Of a stretch of DNA of 64,000 bases, positions 38,910 through 50,234 are shown one piece after another (position 1 is the first letter of the stretch; each line of letters begins with the position of its first letter). This stretch comes from Pseudomonas sp. Irchel 3E13 (GTDB lineage Bacteria > Pseudomonadota > Gammaproteobacteria > Pseudomonadales > Pseudomonadaceae). The position numbers and the translations under genes were made by a program. The notes beneath the pieces are model-generated. The model did not search any database, had not been told where the DNA came from, and saw only the letters and a program-made list of their open reading frames with translations. The stretch lies in contig NZ_FYDX01000003.1 in NCBI RefSeq assembly GCF_900187455.1, forward strand, positions 248,001-312,000, written 5' to 3'.

Positions 38910-41900
38910 TGCCCAGCCTCATAGCGTGGAGTTTCAGGTGTGGCGTCTTCTTCGGGCTGTTTGCTGCCGAACAGCGACGACACGCTAACGAAGAACAGTG
39001 GCACCCAGAAGATGGCCAGAACGGTGGCCGTGATCATACCGCCGATCACCCCGGTACCAATGGCGTGCTGGCTGCCCGAACCCGCGCCGGTGGCGATGGT
39101 CAGCGGCACTACGCCGAGGATGAACGCCAGCGAGGTCATGATGATCGGACGCAGACGCATGCGGCAGGCTTCGATGGCGGCGTCGGCCAGGCTGCGGCCC
39201 TGTTCGTGCAGTTCCTTGGCGAACTCGACGATCAGGATCGCGTTCTTCGCCGCGAGGCCGATGGTGGTCAGCAGCCCCACCAGGAAGTACACGTCGTTGG
39301 ACAGCCCGCGCATGCTGGCCGCCATCAGCGCACCGATGATACCCAGCGGCACCACCAGCACCACCGCGATCGGGATCGACCAGCTTTCGTACAGCGCCGC
39401 CAGGCACAGGAACACCATCAGCAGCGACAGCGCGAACAGTGCTGGCATCTGCGAACCCGACAGCTTCTCTTCATACGACATGCCGGTCCACGCGAAGCCG
39501 ACACCGGCTGGCAGTTTGGCGGCCAGGCGTTCGACTTCGGCCATCGCCTCACCGGTACTGTAGCCAGGGGCTGGCGCACCGAGTACTTCCATTGCTTCGA
39601 CGCCGTTGTAACGCGACAGCTTCGGCGCGCCGTAGATCCACTCGCCCTTGGCGAAGGAGGAGAACGGCACCATCTCGCCGGCGGCGTTGCGCACGTACCA
39701 TTTCTGCAGGTCTTCCGGGCTCATCCGCGACGAGGCTTCGCCCTGGAGGTAGACCTTCTTGACCCGGCCACGGTCGATGAAGTCGTTGACGTAGCTGGCA
39801 CCGAGGGCGATCGACAGGGTGTTGTTGATATCGGAGATGGTGACGCCCAGCGCGCTGGCGCGTTCATCATCGATGGTCAACTGGTACTGCGGTTCGTCGT
39901 TCAGGCCGTTCGGACGCACGGCCGAGAGGATCTTGCTTTGCGCCGCCATACCGAGGAACTGGTTGCGCGCTTCCATCAGCTTGGCGTGGCCGACGCCGGC
40001 ACGGTCCTGCAGGAACACGTCGAAACCGGTGGCGTTACCCAGTTCCAGTACCGCAGGCGGGGCGAAGGCGAACACCATCGCATCGCGGAAGGTGAAGAAG
40101 TGCTGCTGGGCACGGGTTGCCAGGTTGAACACGCTGTTTTCGGCAGAGCGCTCGCCCCACGGCTTGAGCATGATGAAGGCCATCCCCGAGCTCTGGCCAC
40201 GGCCCGCGAAGTTGAACCCGTTCACGGTGAACACCGAGGCCACCGTGTCTGACTCCTTGTCCAGCAGGTAGGCGCGCATTTCATCGACCACCGCCTGGGT
40301 GCGCTCGGCACTGGAGCCGGCCGGGGTTTGCACCTGGGCGAACAGAACGCCCTGGTCTTCCTCTGGCAGGAACGCAGTCGGGATGCGCATGAACAGCCAG
40401 ACCATGCCGACCACGATCAGGATGTAGGCGAGGAAGTACGGGGCCTTGTGACGCAGGATGTTACCCACGCCGCGCTCGTAGCTCTGCACGCTGCGGTCGA
40501 AATTGCGGTTGAACCAGCCGAAGAAGCCGCGTTTGGCGGTGTGGTGCTCACCCTTCTTGACCGGCTTGAGCATGGTGGCGCACAGCGCCGGGGTGAAGAT
40601 CAGTGCGACCAGCACCGAGAGGCCCATGGCCGACACGATGGTGATCGAGAACTGCCGGTAGATCACGCCCGTGGAGCCGCCGAAGAATGCCATCGGCAGC
40701 AGTACCGCCGACAGTACCAACGCAATACCGACCAGTGCGCCCTGGATCTGGCCCATGGACTTCTTGGTCGCTTCCTTGGGTGAAAGCCCCTCTTCGGACA
40801 TCACCCGCTCGACGTTTTCCACCACGACGATGGCGTCGTCCACCAGCAGGCCGATGGCCAGGACCATCGCGAACATGGTCAGGGTGTTGATGCTGAATCC
40901 GGACGCCGCGAGGATGCCGAAGGTCCCCAGCAATACCACCGGCACGGTCATGGTGGTGATCACCGTGGCGCGGAAGTTCTGCAGGAACAGGTACATCACC
41001 AGGAACACCAGCACGATCGCTTCGATCAGGGTGTGGATCACGCCGCTGATCGATTCGGTCACCACCGGGGTGGTGTCATACGGAAACACCGCCTTCATGC
41101 CTGGCGGGAAGAACGGTTCGAGGTCGGAAATGGTCTTGCGCAGCGCCTTGGCGGTATCCAGGGCGTTGGAGCCGGTGGCCAGTTTCACGGCCAGGCCGGA
41201 AGCCGGCTTGCCGTTGAACTGGGCGCTGACCGCGTAGTTTTCACCCCCCAGGGCGACCTTGGCGACATCGCCCAGGCGTACTTGCGAACCGTCGCGGTTG
41301 ACCTTGAGCAGGATCTTCTCGAACTGCTCGGCGGTCTGCAGACGGGTCTTACCGATGATGGTCGCGTTCAGTTGCTGGCCGGGCAGGGCGGGCAGGCCGC
41401 CGAGTTGACCGGAAGACACCTGGACGTTCTGCGCGGCAACGGCGGTCTTGACGTCAACCGGGGTCAACTGGAACTTGTTCAGCTTGGCCGGATCGAGCCA
41501 GATGCGCATCGCGTACTGGGCACCGAAGACCTGGAAGTCACCGACACCGGCGGTCCGCGAGATCGGGTCCTGCATGTTCGAGACGATGTAGTTGGCCAGG
41601 TCGTCCTTGGTCATGCTGCCGTCTTCGGACACCAGACCGATCACCAACAGGAAGTTCTTCACCGCCTTGGTCACGCGGATACCCTGCTGTTGCACTTCTT
41701 GCGGCAGCAGCGGGGTGGCCAGGTTCAGCTTGTTCTGCACCTGGACCTGCGCGGTGTCAGGGTTGGTGCCCTGCTCGAAGGTCGCGGTGATGGTCATGCT
41801 GCCGTCGGAGTTACTTTCCGACGACACATAACGCAGGTTGTCGATACCGTTGAGCTGTTGCTCGATCACCTGGACCACGGTGTCCTGCACGGTCTGCGCG

Positions 41901-42058
41901 GAGGCGCCCGGGTAGGTCACGGCGATGGCGATCGCCGGCGGGGCGATGCTCGGGTACTGGTTGATCGGCAGCTTGAGGATCGACAGCGCCCCGACCAGCA
42001 TGATCACCAAGGCGATCACCCAGGCGAAGATCGGGCGATCGATAAAGAATTTCGACAT
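38906..42058 (-). CDS. ttgB: RND multidrug efflux pump, inner-membrane transporter
   Basis: A 1050-residue HAE1-family RND pump (AcrB/MexB/TtgB/EmhB). Twelve membrane helices and two large periplasmic loops are evident. [17 protein letters not shown] carries the proton-relay Asp pair near 407-408, and a matching Lys is in the [17 protein letters not shown] helix near 940. It begins [18 protein letters not shown], the usual N-terminus. It is separated by 3 bp from ttgA and coupled to ttgC. Known relatives export chloramphenicol, tetracycline, beta-lactams and aromatic solvents. Confidence 0.95.
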   Translation of the reverse strand: MSKFFIDRPIFAWVIALVIMLVGALSILKLPINQYPSIAPPAIAIAVTYPGASAQTVQDTVVQVIEQQLNGIDNLRYVSSESNSDGSMTITATFEQGTNPDTAQVQVQNKLNLATPLLPQEVQQQGIRVTKAVKNFLLVIGLVSEDGSMTKDDLANYIVSNMQDPISRTAGVGDFQVFGAQYAMRIWLDPAKLNKFQLTPVDVKTAVAAQNVQVSSGQLGGLPALPGQQLNATIIGKTRLQTAEQFEKILLKVNRDGSQVRLGDVAKVALGGENYAVSAQFNGKPASGLAVKLATGSNALDTAKALRKTISDLEPFFPPGMKAVFPYDTTPVVTESISGVIHTLIEAIVLVFLVMYLFLQNFRATVITTMTVPVVLLGTFGILAASGFSINTLTMFAMVLAIGLLVDDAIVVVENVERVMSEEGLSPKEATKKSMGQIQGALVGIALVLSAVLLPMAFFGGSTGVIYRQFSITIVSAMGLSVLVALIFTPALCATMLKPVKKGEHHTAKRGFFGWFNRNFDRSVQSYERGVGNILRHKAPYFLAYILIVVGMVWLFMRIPTAFLPEEDQGVLFAQVQTPAGSSAERTQAVVDEMRAYLLDKESDTVASVFTVNGFNFAGRGQSSGMAFIMLKPWGERSAENSVFNLATRAQQHFFTFRDAMVFAFAPPAVLELGNATGFDVFLQDRAGVGHAKLMEARNQFLGMAAQSKILSAVRPNGLNDEPQYQLTIDDERASALGVTISDINNTLSIALGASYVNDFIDRGRVKKVYLQGEASSRMSPEDLQKWYVRNAAGEMVPFSSFAKGEWIYGAPKLSRYNGVEAMEVLGAPAPGYSTGEAMAEVERLAAKLPAGVGFAWTGMSYEEKLSGSQMPALFALSLLMVFLCLAALYESWSIPIAVVLVVPLGIIGALMAASMRGLSNDVYFLVGLLTTIGLAAKNAILIVEFAKELHEQGRSLADAAIEACRMRLRPIIMTSLAFILGVVPLTIATGAGSGSQHAIGTGVIGGMITATVLAIFWVPLFFVSVSSLFGSKQPEEDATPETPRYEAGQ

Positions 42059-42061
42059 GGT

Positions 42062-43213
42062 TTATTCCCCTTTGGCCCCTGCGGTCGCGGCATTGGCCTG
42101 GGCTGGCTGGGCAGGCTTGATGTTGGTGGCTTCGCTGGCCTTCACCTCGGCACCCGGCTTGACGTATTGCAGGCCTTCGGTAATCAGGCGATCGCCTGGG
42201 TTCAGGCCTTCCTCGATCAGCCAGTCACTGCCGACGGTACGGCTGGCCTTGAGCTGACGCAGCTCGACCTTGTTGTCCTGGTTGACCACCAGGGCGGTCG
42301 GCTGGCCTTTCAGGTCGCGGGTCACGCCTTGCTGCGGGGCGAGGATGGCGGCGGCGTTCACACCGTTGTTGAGGCGGGCGTGGACGAACATGCCGGGCAG
42401 CAGGTTGTGCTCGGGGTTGGGGAACACGGCGCGCAGGGTCACCGAACCGGTGGTCTGGTCGACCGAGACTTCGGAGAATTCCAGGCGGCCTTCCTGAGCG
42501 TAGGTGCTGCCGTCTTCCAGCTTCAGGGTGACCTTGGCGGCGTTCTCGCCGACCTTCTGCAACTTGCCGCTTTCCAGTTCGCGACGCAGCTTGAGCAGCT
42601 CGGCCGAGGACTGGGTGACGTCGACGTAGATCGGGTCCAGTTGCTGGATAACCGCCATGGCGTCGGCCTGGCCGTTGCTGACCAGCGCGCCCTCGGTGAA
42701 GTTGGAGCGACCGATACGGCCGCTCAGCGGTGCCAGGACCTTGGTGTAGCGCAGGTCGATCTCGGCGCTTTTCAGCGTCGCTTCAGCCTGCAAACGTTTG
42801 GCCTGCGCGTCGTCGAATTCCTGGCGGCTGACGGCTTGTTCGGCCACCAGTTGCTTGTAGCGCTCGGACAGCGAGCGAGTCGATTGCAGGTTGGCCTTGG
42901 CGCTGGCCAGGGTTGCTTCATAGACCGCCGAGTCGATCTGGTAGAGCTGCTGGCCTTCTTTGACCTCGCTGCCTTCCTTGAACAGACGCTTGAGAATGAT
43001 GCCGTTGACCTGCGGACGCACTTCCGCGACCCGGTACGCAATGGTGCGACCTGGCAGATCGGAAACGAGGGTATAGGGTTGGGCCTGGAGGGTGACAACG
43101 CCGACCTGAGGAATCTGCGCCACGGGCGCCGCTTCTTCCTTTTTACAGCCGCTGAGCAGTGTTGCCAGGGCGACGGCGGAAACCAGAGCGGAAACAGCTG
43201 GCTTGAATTGCAT
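42062..43213 (-). CDS. ttgA: RND efflux periplasmic adaptor
   Basis: A 383-residue membrane fusion protein and lipoprotein (LLSGC lipobox, Cys near 23). It shows a barrel-sandwich hybrid RPQVNGIILKRLFKEGSEVKEGQQL in outline, an alpha-hairpin near residues 95-170 and the beta-barrel domain. It joins TtgB to TtgC across the periplasm. GAGGATC precedes the ATG. It is the first gene of the operon, driven by a promoter buried in the TtgR operator. Confidence 0.94.
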   Translation of the reverse strand: MQFKPAVSALVSAVALATLLSGCKKEEAAPVAQIPQVGVVTLQAQPYTLVSDLPGRTIAYRVAEVRPQVNGIILKRLFKEGSEVKEGQQLYQIDSAVYEATLASAKANLQSTRSLSERYKQLVAEQAVSRQEFDDAQAKRLQAEATLKSAEIDLRYTKVLAPLSGRIGRSNFTEGALVSNGQADAMAVIQQLDPIYVDVTQSSAELLKLRRELESGKLQKVGENAAKVTLKLEDGSTYAQEGRLEFSEVSVDQTTGSVTLRAVFPNPEHNLLPGMFVHARLNNGVNAAAILAPQQGVTRDLKGQPTALVVNQDNKVELRQLKASRTVGSDWLIEEGLNPGDRLITEGLQYVKPGAEVKASEATNIKPAQPAQANAATAGAKGE

Positions 43214-43310
43214 GAAGATCCTCGGGTCAGAAAGAGCTGAAGACGCTCAAGAGTAATGGAAAACAGGATGTAGGAAAAAACTCTATCCGGGTGGATAAGT
43301 AGCATGCTAA

Positions 43311-43347
43311 TGAATATACTTACATTCATGCTTGTTTGTAAACACCC
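43311..43347 (-). promoter_or_regulatory. TtgR operator and ttgABC promoter
   Basis: The stretch GAATATACTTACATTCATG then CTTGTTTGTAAACACC is almost the P. putida TtgR operator. On the minus strand, -35 TTTACA (43342-43337) and -10 TATATT (43318-43313) with an 18-bp spacer lie inside it, so bound repressor blocks the polymerase. The divergent ttgR promoter overlaps the same DNA. Confidence 0.85.
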
Positions 43348-43477
43348 GTTACCTTGTCCTCCCATTGCACAAGGCACGAAACTAGAACACCCGGAACGCG
43401 GCCCCACCCCGGTCGCACCGGATCAGAAATCGGTCGTCCGATGCAGGCGACCGGCTCCTTGATGAGGTTGTACTGCC

Positions 43478-44110
43478 ATGGTCCGTCGAACCAAAGAGGA
43501 AGCTCAGGAAACCCGTAACCAGATCCTTGAAGCTGCGGAAAAAGCCTTTTACAAGCGCGGGATTGCGCGTACCACCCTTGCCGACATCGCCGAACTGGCC
43601 GGCGTGACCCGCGGCGCCATCTACTGGCATTTCGACAATAAAGCCGAACTGGTGCAGGCCCTGCTCGACAGCCTGCAAGAACCGCTCGACGCCTTGGCCA
43701 GGGCCAGCGAGAGCGAGGAAGAACTCGACCCGCTGGGCTGCATGCGCAAGCTGCTGGTGCAGTTGATGCACCAGATGGCCAGCGATCCGAAGACGCGGCG
43801 TATCAACGAAATCCTTCATCACAAGTGTGAATTCACCGACGAGATGTGCGAGATCCGCCTCCAGCGCCAGAGCGCGACCGTCGACTGTCATGAACGCATC
43901 ACTCGCTCGCTGGGCAACGCCATCAAGCGCGGGCAGTTGCCGACAGATGTCGACCCGGAGCGCGCGGCCGTGGCCCTGTTCGCCTACATCGACGGGCTGA
44001 TCCGGCGCTGGCTGCTGCTGCCGGACAGCTTTGACCTGTTCAACGATGCCGAACGCTGGGTCGATACAGGGCTCGACATGCTGCGCGTGAGCCCTGCCCT
44101 GCGCAATTGA
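43478..44110 (+). CDS. ttgR: TetR-family repressor of ttgABC
   Basis: A 210-residue repressor beginning [20 protein letters not shown], the N-terminus of the TtgR/EmhR/AcrR group. The helix-turn-helix is [21 protein letters not shown]. The C-terminal domain binds flavonoids, antibiotics and plant phenolics in characterised homologues, which releases the operator. It is divergent from ttgA across the 264-bp region carrying the operator and represses both directions. Confidence 0.94.
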   Translation: MVRRTKEEAQETRNQILEAAEKAFYKRGIARTTLADIAELAGVTRGAIYWHFDNKAELVQALLDSLQEPLDALARASESEEELDPLGCMRKLLVQLMHQMASDPKTRRINEILHHKCEFTDEMCEIRLQRQSATVDCHERITRSLGNAIKRGQLPTDVDPERAAVALFAYIDGLIRRWLLLPDSFDLFNDAERWVDTGLDMLRVSPALRN

Positions 44111-44268
44111 GGTTTTGTGAGCATTTGTGAATCTTTGTATTTCAAATTGAGCTGAGTTGTTTCCAACGCCGGGCTGAGCAAGAATCGGCCTGGCGTTCGT
44201 CATTATGGGCGCTGGGGTCCAGACGGATACTTAGCTGGCTAATTAAATTTTCTTCATCGAGTCCGGAC

Positions 44269-45153
44269 ATGACCGCGCAGACCCCGACCCTCAGAGGCGC
44301 CGAGCAACCGCTGCGGGGGATTGCCCTGATCTGCCTGGCGGTGCTGCTGTTCGCCAGCCACGACGCCCTGTCCAAATACCTTTCCGGTTTCTACCCTATT
44401 GTCATGGTGGTGTGGGCGCGCTACGTGGTGCACACGTTGCTGATGCTGGTGGTGTTCGTGCCGCGTACCGGGCTGTCGGCGGTGGTGCGAACGCGGCGGC
44501 CGCTGCTGCAACTGGCCCGGGCGCTGTGCCTGATCGGCACCAGCCTGCTGTTCACCACGGGGCTGCGTTATATCCCGCTGGCCGAAGCCACGGCGGTCAA
44601 CTTTCTCGCGCCCTTGATGGTGACCGCGTTGTCGGTGCCGCTGCTGGGTGAGCGGGTCAGTCGCGGGCAATGGATCGCGGTGCTGGCCGGCTTTGTCGGC
44701 GTGCTGATCGTGATTCGCCCCGGCGGCGCGCTGTTCACCCCGGCGATCCTGCTGCCGCTGGGCTCGGCGTTCTGCTTCGGCTGCTATCAGTTGCTGACCC
44801 GCAAGCTCAGCGCCACCGACAGCCCCACCACCAGCAACTTCCTCACCGGGATCTTCAACAGCCTGATCATGACCGCGCTGGTGCCGTTCTTCTGGACCGT
44901 GCCGACCTTTGGCCATGCCTTGTTCATGCTCGGCCTTGGCACCTGCGGGATGCTCGGTCACATGCTCCTGACCCAGGCCTTCCGTCACGCCGCGCCGGCC
45001 ATGCTGGCGCCGTTCAGTTATGGCCAGATCCTCTTCGCCGGGATGTTCGGCTACCTGATCTTCGACCACAGCCCGGACGTCTATGGCGTGGTCGGCATTT
45101 CCGTCATCTGCCTCAGCGGCCTGGCCGTGGCCTGGGTGCAGCGGCGCGGTTGA
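44269..45153 (+). CDS. DMT-superfamily (EamA) transporter
   Basis: A 294-residue inner-membrane protein with ten predicted helices in two EamA repeats (residues 15-145 and 155-290). LAEATAVNFLAPLMVTALSVPLLGERV and MLAPFSYGQILFAGMFGYLIF in outline are the two conserved ends. Such proteins export metabolites or drugs; the substrate is not evident. There is no strong ribosome site. Its end lies 7 bp from the convergent MFS gene. Confidence 0.82.
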   Translation: MTAQTPTLRGAEQPLRGIALICLAVLLFASHDALSKYLSGFYPIVMVVWARYVVHTLLMLVVFVPRTGLSAVVRTRRPLLQLARALCLIGTSLLFTTGLRYIPLAEATAVNFLAPLMVTALSVPLLGERVSRGQWIAVLAGFVGVLIVIRPGGALFTPAILLPLGSAFCFGCYQLLTRKLSATDSPTTSNFLTGIFNSLIMTALVPFFWTVPTFGHALFMLGLGTCGMLGHMLLTQAFRHAAPAMLAPFSYGQILFAGMFGYLIFDHSPDVYGVVGISVICLSGLAVAWVQRRG

Positions 45154-45160
45154 GCACCTG

Positions 45161-46615
45161 TCAGTGACCGCGCAGTTCGCGGTTGGGCAGGGCCAGCGCC
45201 GCTGCCAGGCCGAACAGCGAAATCGCCGCGCTGCCCAGCAACAGGTTGCGGAAGGTCACCGACAGCTCGGCCTGTACCGCCAGGTTCGCCTCGCCGGCGC
45301 GCAGGCTGCCGAGTAGGGCTTCGCCCGCGAGGGCGTAGCCGCCGTCCTGCAACATCGCCAGCAACAATGCCGACATCAGGGCCACGCCCACCGCGCCGCC
45401 GAGCGAGCGGAACAGGTTGGTCGTGCTGGTGGCGACGCCGATATCCTGCTGCTGCACCGCGCTCTGGGTCGCGACCAGCGAGGTCGGGAACTGGGTGCCG
45501 GCGGCGATGCCGGTCAGCAGCATGAACAACCCGCTGAGCAGGCCGGAGGAGGGCGGGCTCAGCGCCATGCCGACAATGGCCAGCGGCATCAGCAGGCTGC
45601 CGAAGAGAATCTGTGGCTTGAAGCGGCCGGTCATGTTGGTCAGGCGACCGGCGCAGTACGCCCCGATCGGCAAGCCCATGGCCAGTGGCAGCAGGTGCAG
45701 CGCGGCGCTGTCGGCACCGGCGCCGGTGATGCTCTGGTAGCGCAGCGGCATCAGCATGGTCAGCGAAATGGCCTGGAAGCTGGTGAAGAAGATGGTGCAC
45801 CAGCACAGCACCGCGACCCGGTTGCCAAACAGCTTCAGCGGCAGCAGCGGTTCCGGCGCGCGGCGTTCATACAGCACGAACAGCGTCAGACCGAACAGCG
45901 CGGCCGCCAATAGCGCCAGCACCGCTTGGCTATGCCACGGGTGGCCCTGGCCGATCAGGGTGATGGCCAGCAGCAGGCCGGTCAGGCCGAGGATCAACAG
46001 CAAGGCGCCGGGATAATCGACCTTGGCCTGGCGTTGCGGCGTCGCCAGCCCGCGCAGGCTGTTGCGGGTCACCCACCAGGCGGTCAGGCCCAGCGGCAGG
46101 TTCAGCCAGAACACCCAGCGCCACGACAGGTACTCGGTCAGTAAACCTCCGAGCACCGGCCCGGCCACACTCGCCGCCGCGTACATGCTGCTGAAGTAAG
46201 CCTGGTAGCGCCCGCGTTCCCGGGGTGGCACCAGATCGCCGAGGATCGCCTGGCTGACCGAGACCATGCCGCCAGCGCCGATGCCTTGCAGCACCCGCGC
46301 CAGCACCAGTTGTTCCATGTTCTGCGCCGCGGCGCAGAACACCGAGGCGAGGGTGAAGATCGCAGTGCCGGACAGGATCATCCGCCGCCGCCCATACAAA
46401 TCGCCGAGCTTGCCGTAGATCGGCGTGGCCACGGTCATCGCCACCATGTAGCCGGAAATCACCCAGGCCAGCAGGCCGACATCGTTGAACTGCGTGGAGA
46501 TCGCCGGCATCGACACGGCGATGATGGTCTGGTCCAGGGCGCCGAGGAAGATCGCCAGCATCAGCGCGACGAGGACGGTCTTGATGGCGGGCTGGGGTGT
46601 GCTCAGTTGGGTCAC
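45161..46615 (-). CDS. DHA2-family MFS drug exporter (EmrB/QacA type)
   Basis: A 484-residue transporter with 14 hydrophobic segments. Helix 1 carries LGALDQTIIAVSMPAI, the D1 motif of the family. GKLGDLYGRRRM is in the 2-3 loop and AGPVLGGLL is motif C of antiporters. This marks it as a proton:drug antiporter. It starts at GTG 46615 and lacks the membrane-fusion partner that EmrB proteins use, so it probably acts alone. No regulator is adjacent. Confidence 0.85.
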   Translation of the reverse strand: MTQLSTPQPAIKTVLVALMLAIFLGALDQTIIAVSMPAISTQFNDVGLLAWVISGYMVAMTVATPIYGKLGDLYGRRRMILSGTAIFTLASVFCAAAQNMEQLVLARVLQGIGAGGMVSVSQAILGDLVPPRERGRYQAYFSSMYAAASVAGPVLGGLLTEYLSWRWVFWLNLPLGLTAWWVTRNSLRGLATPQRQAKVDYPGALLLILGLTGLLLAITLIGQGHPWHSQAVLALLAAALFGLTLFVLYERRAPEPLLPLKLFGNRVAVLCWCTIFFTSFQAISLTMLMPLRYQSITGAGADSAALHLLPLAMGLPIGAYCAGRLTNMTGRFKPQILFGSLLMPLAIVGMALSPPSSGLLSGLFMLLTGIAAGTQFPTSLVATQSAVQQQDIGVATSTTNLFRSLGGAVGVALMSALLLAMLQDGGYALAGEALLGSLRAGEANLAVQAELSVTFRNLLLGSAAISLFGLAAALALPNRELRGH

Positions 46616-46644
46616 GGCAGGCTCGTTACTTATTGGAGTCTTCA

Positions 46645-46693
46645 GGGCCTCATCGCTGGCGTGCCGGGGCGCCGAACCGCAGCGATGAGGCCC
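46645..46693. repeat. Inverted REP-like repeat
   Basis: GGGCCTCATCGCTG and CAGCGATGAGGCCC flank 21 bp, between the MFS exporter start and the pobA stop. Confidence 0.7.
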
Positions 46694-46735
46694 TTGGGGG
46701 CAAATAAAGTATGTCCGAGTCTATCCGATAGCTTG

Positions 46736-47968
<1,233 letters not shown>

Positions 47969-48056
47969 TTAGAGTGGTGAGCGCCTGTATTTTTCGCCTG
48001 TAATTGCGGCGGAAGAAGGGATAAAGGCACAGCAAAACTGTACTTTTCGCCAATAC

Positions 48057-48071
48057 GGGCGATTATCGAGC
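48057..48071 (-). promoter_or_regulatory. PcaR-like box in the pobA-pobR gap
   Basis: On the minus strand this reads GCTCGATAATCGCCC, matching the described PcaR box at 13 of 15 positions and the porin/pcaR-site version at 14. It lies 131 bp before pobA, reading toward it, and 20 bp before pobR. Confidence 0.5.
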
Positions 48072-48091
48072 ATTCAGCCAAGGGGCGGACG

Positions 48092-48979
48092 ATGGTGGCA
48101 AAAGCGGCGATTCCGGTGTTCAAGCTCTACGGCGAGTCCCTCGACTGGCCGACCCCCGACCTGCTTCACAGCGAGTCGATTCCGGCCCGCAGCCGCCTGC
48201 ACCATTGGGAAATCGAGCCGCACCGGCACGCCGACCTGTGTCAGGTGCTGTTCCTCTACAAGGGCACCGCCGAGGTCGAACTGGAAGGCCAGGTCCGGAC
48301 CCTGCGCGAGCCGGCGCTGCAAGTGGTGCCGCCGCTGTGCGTGCATGGTTTTCTTTTTTCCGAGGATGTCGACGGCTACGTGGTGACCCTGGCCGCGCCG
48401 CTGGTGGCCTTGCTCCACCAGCAACTGGCGGGCGCCCCGGCGCCGTTGATCCAGGCCGGGACCTGGCTGGCCGGCGCCGATGCCGACTATCTCTACAGCC
48501 TGTTCAGCACCTTGCAGGCCGAATACCAGAGCGACCAGCCGGGGCGAGACCTGCAACTGCGTTCGATCATCAACCTGCTGGTGGTGTGGATCAGCCGCCG
48601 GCACCTGCAACGTCAGGCGGGGGCGCAGGTGCCCGAGCGCGGCCGCGAGCAGTTGCGGCGCTTCAATCAACTGGTGGAACGCAGTTTTCGCCAGCATCCG
48701 GCAGTGGAGGACTTGGCGCATGAGGTGGGGGTTTCGGTGACGTCGCTGAACACCCTCTGCCGCGAACTGGCCGGGCAATCGGCGCTGCAGATCATTCACC
48801 AGCGGCTGTTGCTGGAGGCCAAGCGCGAGCTGATCTACACGACCTTGAGCATCAACCAGTTGGCGGACAGCCTGGGGTTCGCCGATCCGGCGTATTTTTC
48901 GCGGTTCTTCCGCCGTCTGACGGGCTTGTCACCCCGCGCCTTTCGCCAGCGTGAACCCAACGAGAGCGGGCTTACCTGA
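48092..48979 (+). CDS. pobR: AraC/XylS-type activator of pobA
   Basis: A 295-residue regulator. An N-terminal cupin-like sensor domain (HHWEIEPHRHADLCQVLFLYKG) is followed by two AraC-type helix-turn-helix motifs near residues 205-285, including SINQLADSLGFADPAYFSRFFRRLTGLSP. Pseudomonads use an AraC-type PobR for pobA, unlike the IclR-type PobR of Acinetobacter. It is expected to answer to 4-hydroxybenzoate. AAGGGG precedes the ATG. Confidence 0.9.
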   Translation: MVAKAAIPVFKLYGESLDWPTPDLLHSESIPARSRLHHWEIEPHRHADLCQVLFLYKGTAEVELEGQVRTLREPALQVVPPLCVHGFLFSEDVDGYVVTLAAPLVALLHQQLAGAPAPLIQAGTWLAGADADYLYSLFSTLQAEYQSDQPGRDLQLRSIINLLVVWISRRHLQRQAGAQVPERGREQLRRFNQLVERSFRQHPAVEDLAHEVGVSVTSLNTLCRELAGQSALQIIHQRLLLEAKRELIYTTLSINQLADSLGFADPAYFSRFFRRLTGLSPRAFRQREPNESGLT

Positions 48980-49145
48980 GCGCACTGAGGGTGGCGGTGT
49001 GCGGCACGCAGTGGGCGAGGCCGCAACTGGCGGCGGACCACGGCTGGTTACGGGTCTGCTCGACCCGGTAGGCAGCGGTTGCGTAAAGCCCCATGACGGC
49101 GACGATACCCAGGACGATGGCGCATTTTGCGGTTTTGACACCCAT
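48972..49145 (-). CDS. Small membrane-anchored or secreted peptide
   Basis: A 57-residue protein (MGVKTAKCAIVLGIVAVMGL...) with one hydrophobic helix at residues 7-27, then a short hydrophilic tail with two cysteines (SCGLAHC). GGAGGACAG lies 8 nt upstream of the ATG at 49145, a strong ribosome site. Its end overlaps the end of pobR by 8 bp on the opposite strand. No known family is evident. Confidence 0.55.
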   Translation of the reverse strand: MGVKTAKCAIVLGIVAVMGLYATAAYRVEQTRNQPWSAASCGLAHCVPHTATLSALR

Positions 49146-49223
49146 GATGCTGTCCTCCGGCGACCAACACATGCTGTTACTCGCATGTTTTTACGAAGGA
49201 TAGTCCAGCACCGCGCAAGTTGC

Positions 49224-50132
49224 TCAGGCCAGCGCCTGGTCCCATTCCGGGATGTCGGTGAAACGCTCGGCGAGGAAGTCCAGCATGCTGCGCAGCGTCG
49301 CCGGCATGTGCTTGCGCGAGGTGTACACGGCGTAGAGGTTCAGCGTCATCGGCCTGGCTTGGGGCAGCAGGCGTATCAGTTCGCCGCTGCGCAGTTTTTC
49401 CGCCGCGAGGTAGGTCGGCAGCATGGCGATGCCGGCGCCGGCCAGGGTCGCTTGTTGCAGGGTCAGCGCTTCATTGGCGCTGATGTTGCCGTGCACCGGC
49501 ACCGCGACATTCTCGCCAGCCACGTCGAAGTGCCAGAGGCTGCGGCCGAAATAGGAGTGGGTCAGGCAGTTGTGGCTGCTCAGGTCTTCTACCCGCGTCG
49601 GCGTCGGGTGCCGCCGCAGGTACTCGGGCGAGGCGCAGATCACCGAGTTGCAGACGCTCAGGCGCCGGGCGATCAGGTTCGGGTCGATGTCGTTGCTGGT
49701 GCGGATCGCCAGGTCGATGCGTTCGTCCACCAGGTTGACGGTGCGATCGAGCATCTGCAGATCGACCTTCACCAGCGGATAGCGTTTGACGTACTCGGTC
49801 ACGGCGTCCACCAGTTGCGCCTGGCCGAACGAGGTGCTGACGCTGATCCGCAGCTCGCCCCGCGGCGCTTCGTCCGGGGCGCTGACCGCCGCTTGCAGGT
49901 CGCCTGCGAGGTCAAGCATCTGTCGGCAACGCGGGAGAATTTCATTGCCGGCGGCGGTCAGGCTCAGCTTGCGCGTGGTGCGCTGCATCAGGCGGGCGCC
50001 GACCCAGTTCTCCAGGTCCGCCAGATAGCGCGAAATCACCGGGCGCGACATGTCCAGATGGTCGGCGGCGGCCGATTGGCTGCCCAGGTCGACGACGGTG
50101 ACGAAGACCCGCATTGCGGTAAGACGGTCCAT
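49224..50132 (-). CDS. LysR-family regulator
   Basis: A 302-residue LysR protein. Its N-terminus MDRLTAMRVFVTVVDLGSQSAAADHLDMSRPVISRYLADLE in outline belongs to the large group of DNA-binding regulators with MD-L-T-MRVF starts. The effector domain includes GELRISVSTSFGQ and ERIDLAIRTSNDIDPNLIARRL. It diverges from the metallo-beta-lactamase-fold gene at 50235, the likeliest target. The 102-bp gap contains a possible T-N11-A motif but nothing decisive. Confidence 0.87.
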   Translation of the reverse strand: MDRLTAMRVFVTVVDLGSQSAAADHLDMSRPVISRYLADLENWVGARLMQRTTRKLSLTAAGNEILPRCRQMLDLAGDLQAAVSAPDEAPRGELRISVSTSFGQAQLVDAVTEYVKRYPLVKVDLQMLDRTVNLVDERIDLAIRTSNDIDPNLIARRLSVCNSVICASPEYLRRHPTPTRVEDLSSHNCLTHSYFGRSLWHFDVAGENVAVPVHGNISANEALTLQQATLAGAGIAMLPTYLAAEKLRSGELIRLLPQARPMTLNLYAVYTSRKHMPATLRSMLDFLAERFTDIPEWDQALA

Positions 50133-50234
50133 GATTTGTCCGATTTCTGAAACAAACTATGTCCAAGCATCGCATTTTTTGCGTCGAATCGCGCAACTAA
50201 GCTGTGAGCCATTGCCCCTCACAGGAATTGCCCG

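Noticed and set aside
41033..43240. 735-codon plus-strand open frame opposite ttgB and ttgA
   Set aside because: Antisense shadow; the ttgAB proteins on the minus strand are full-length and coupled.
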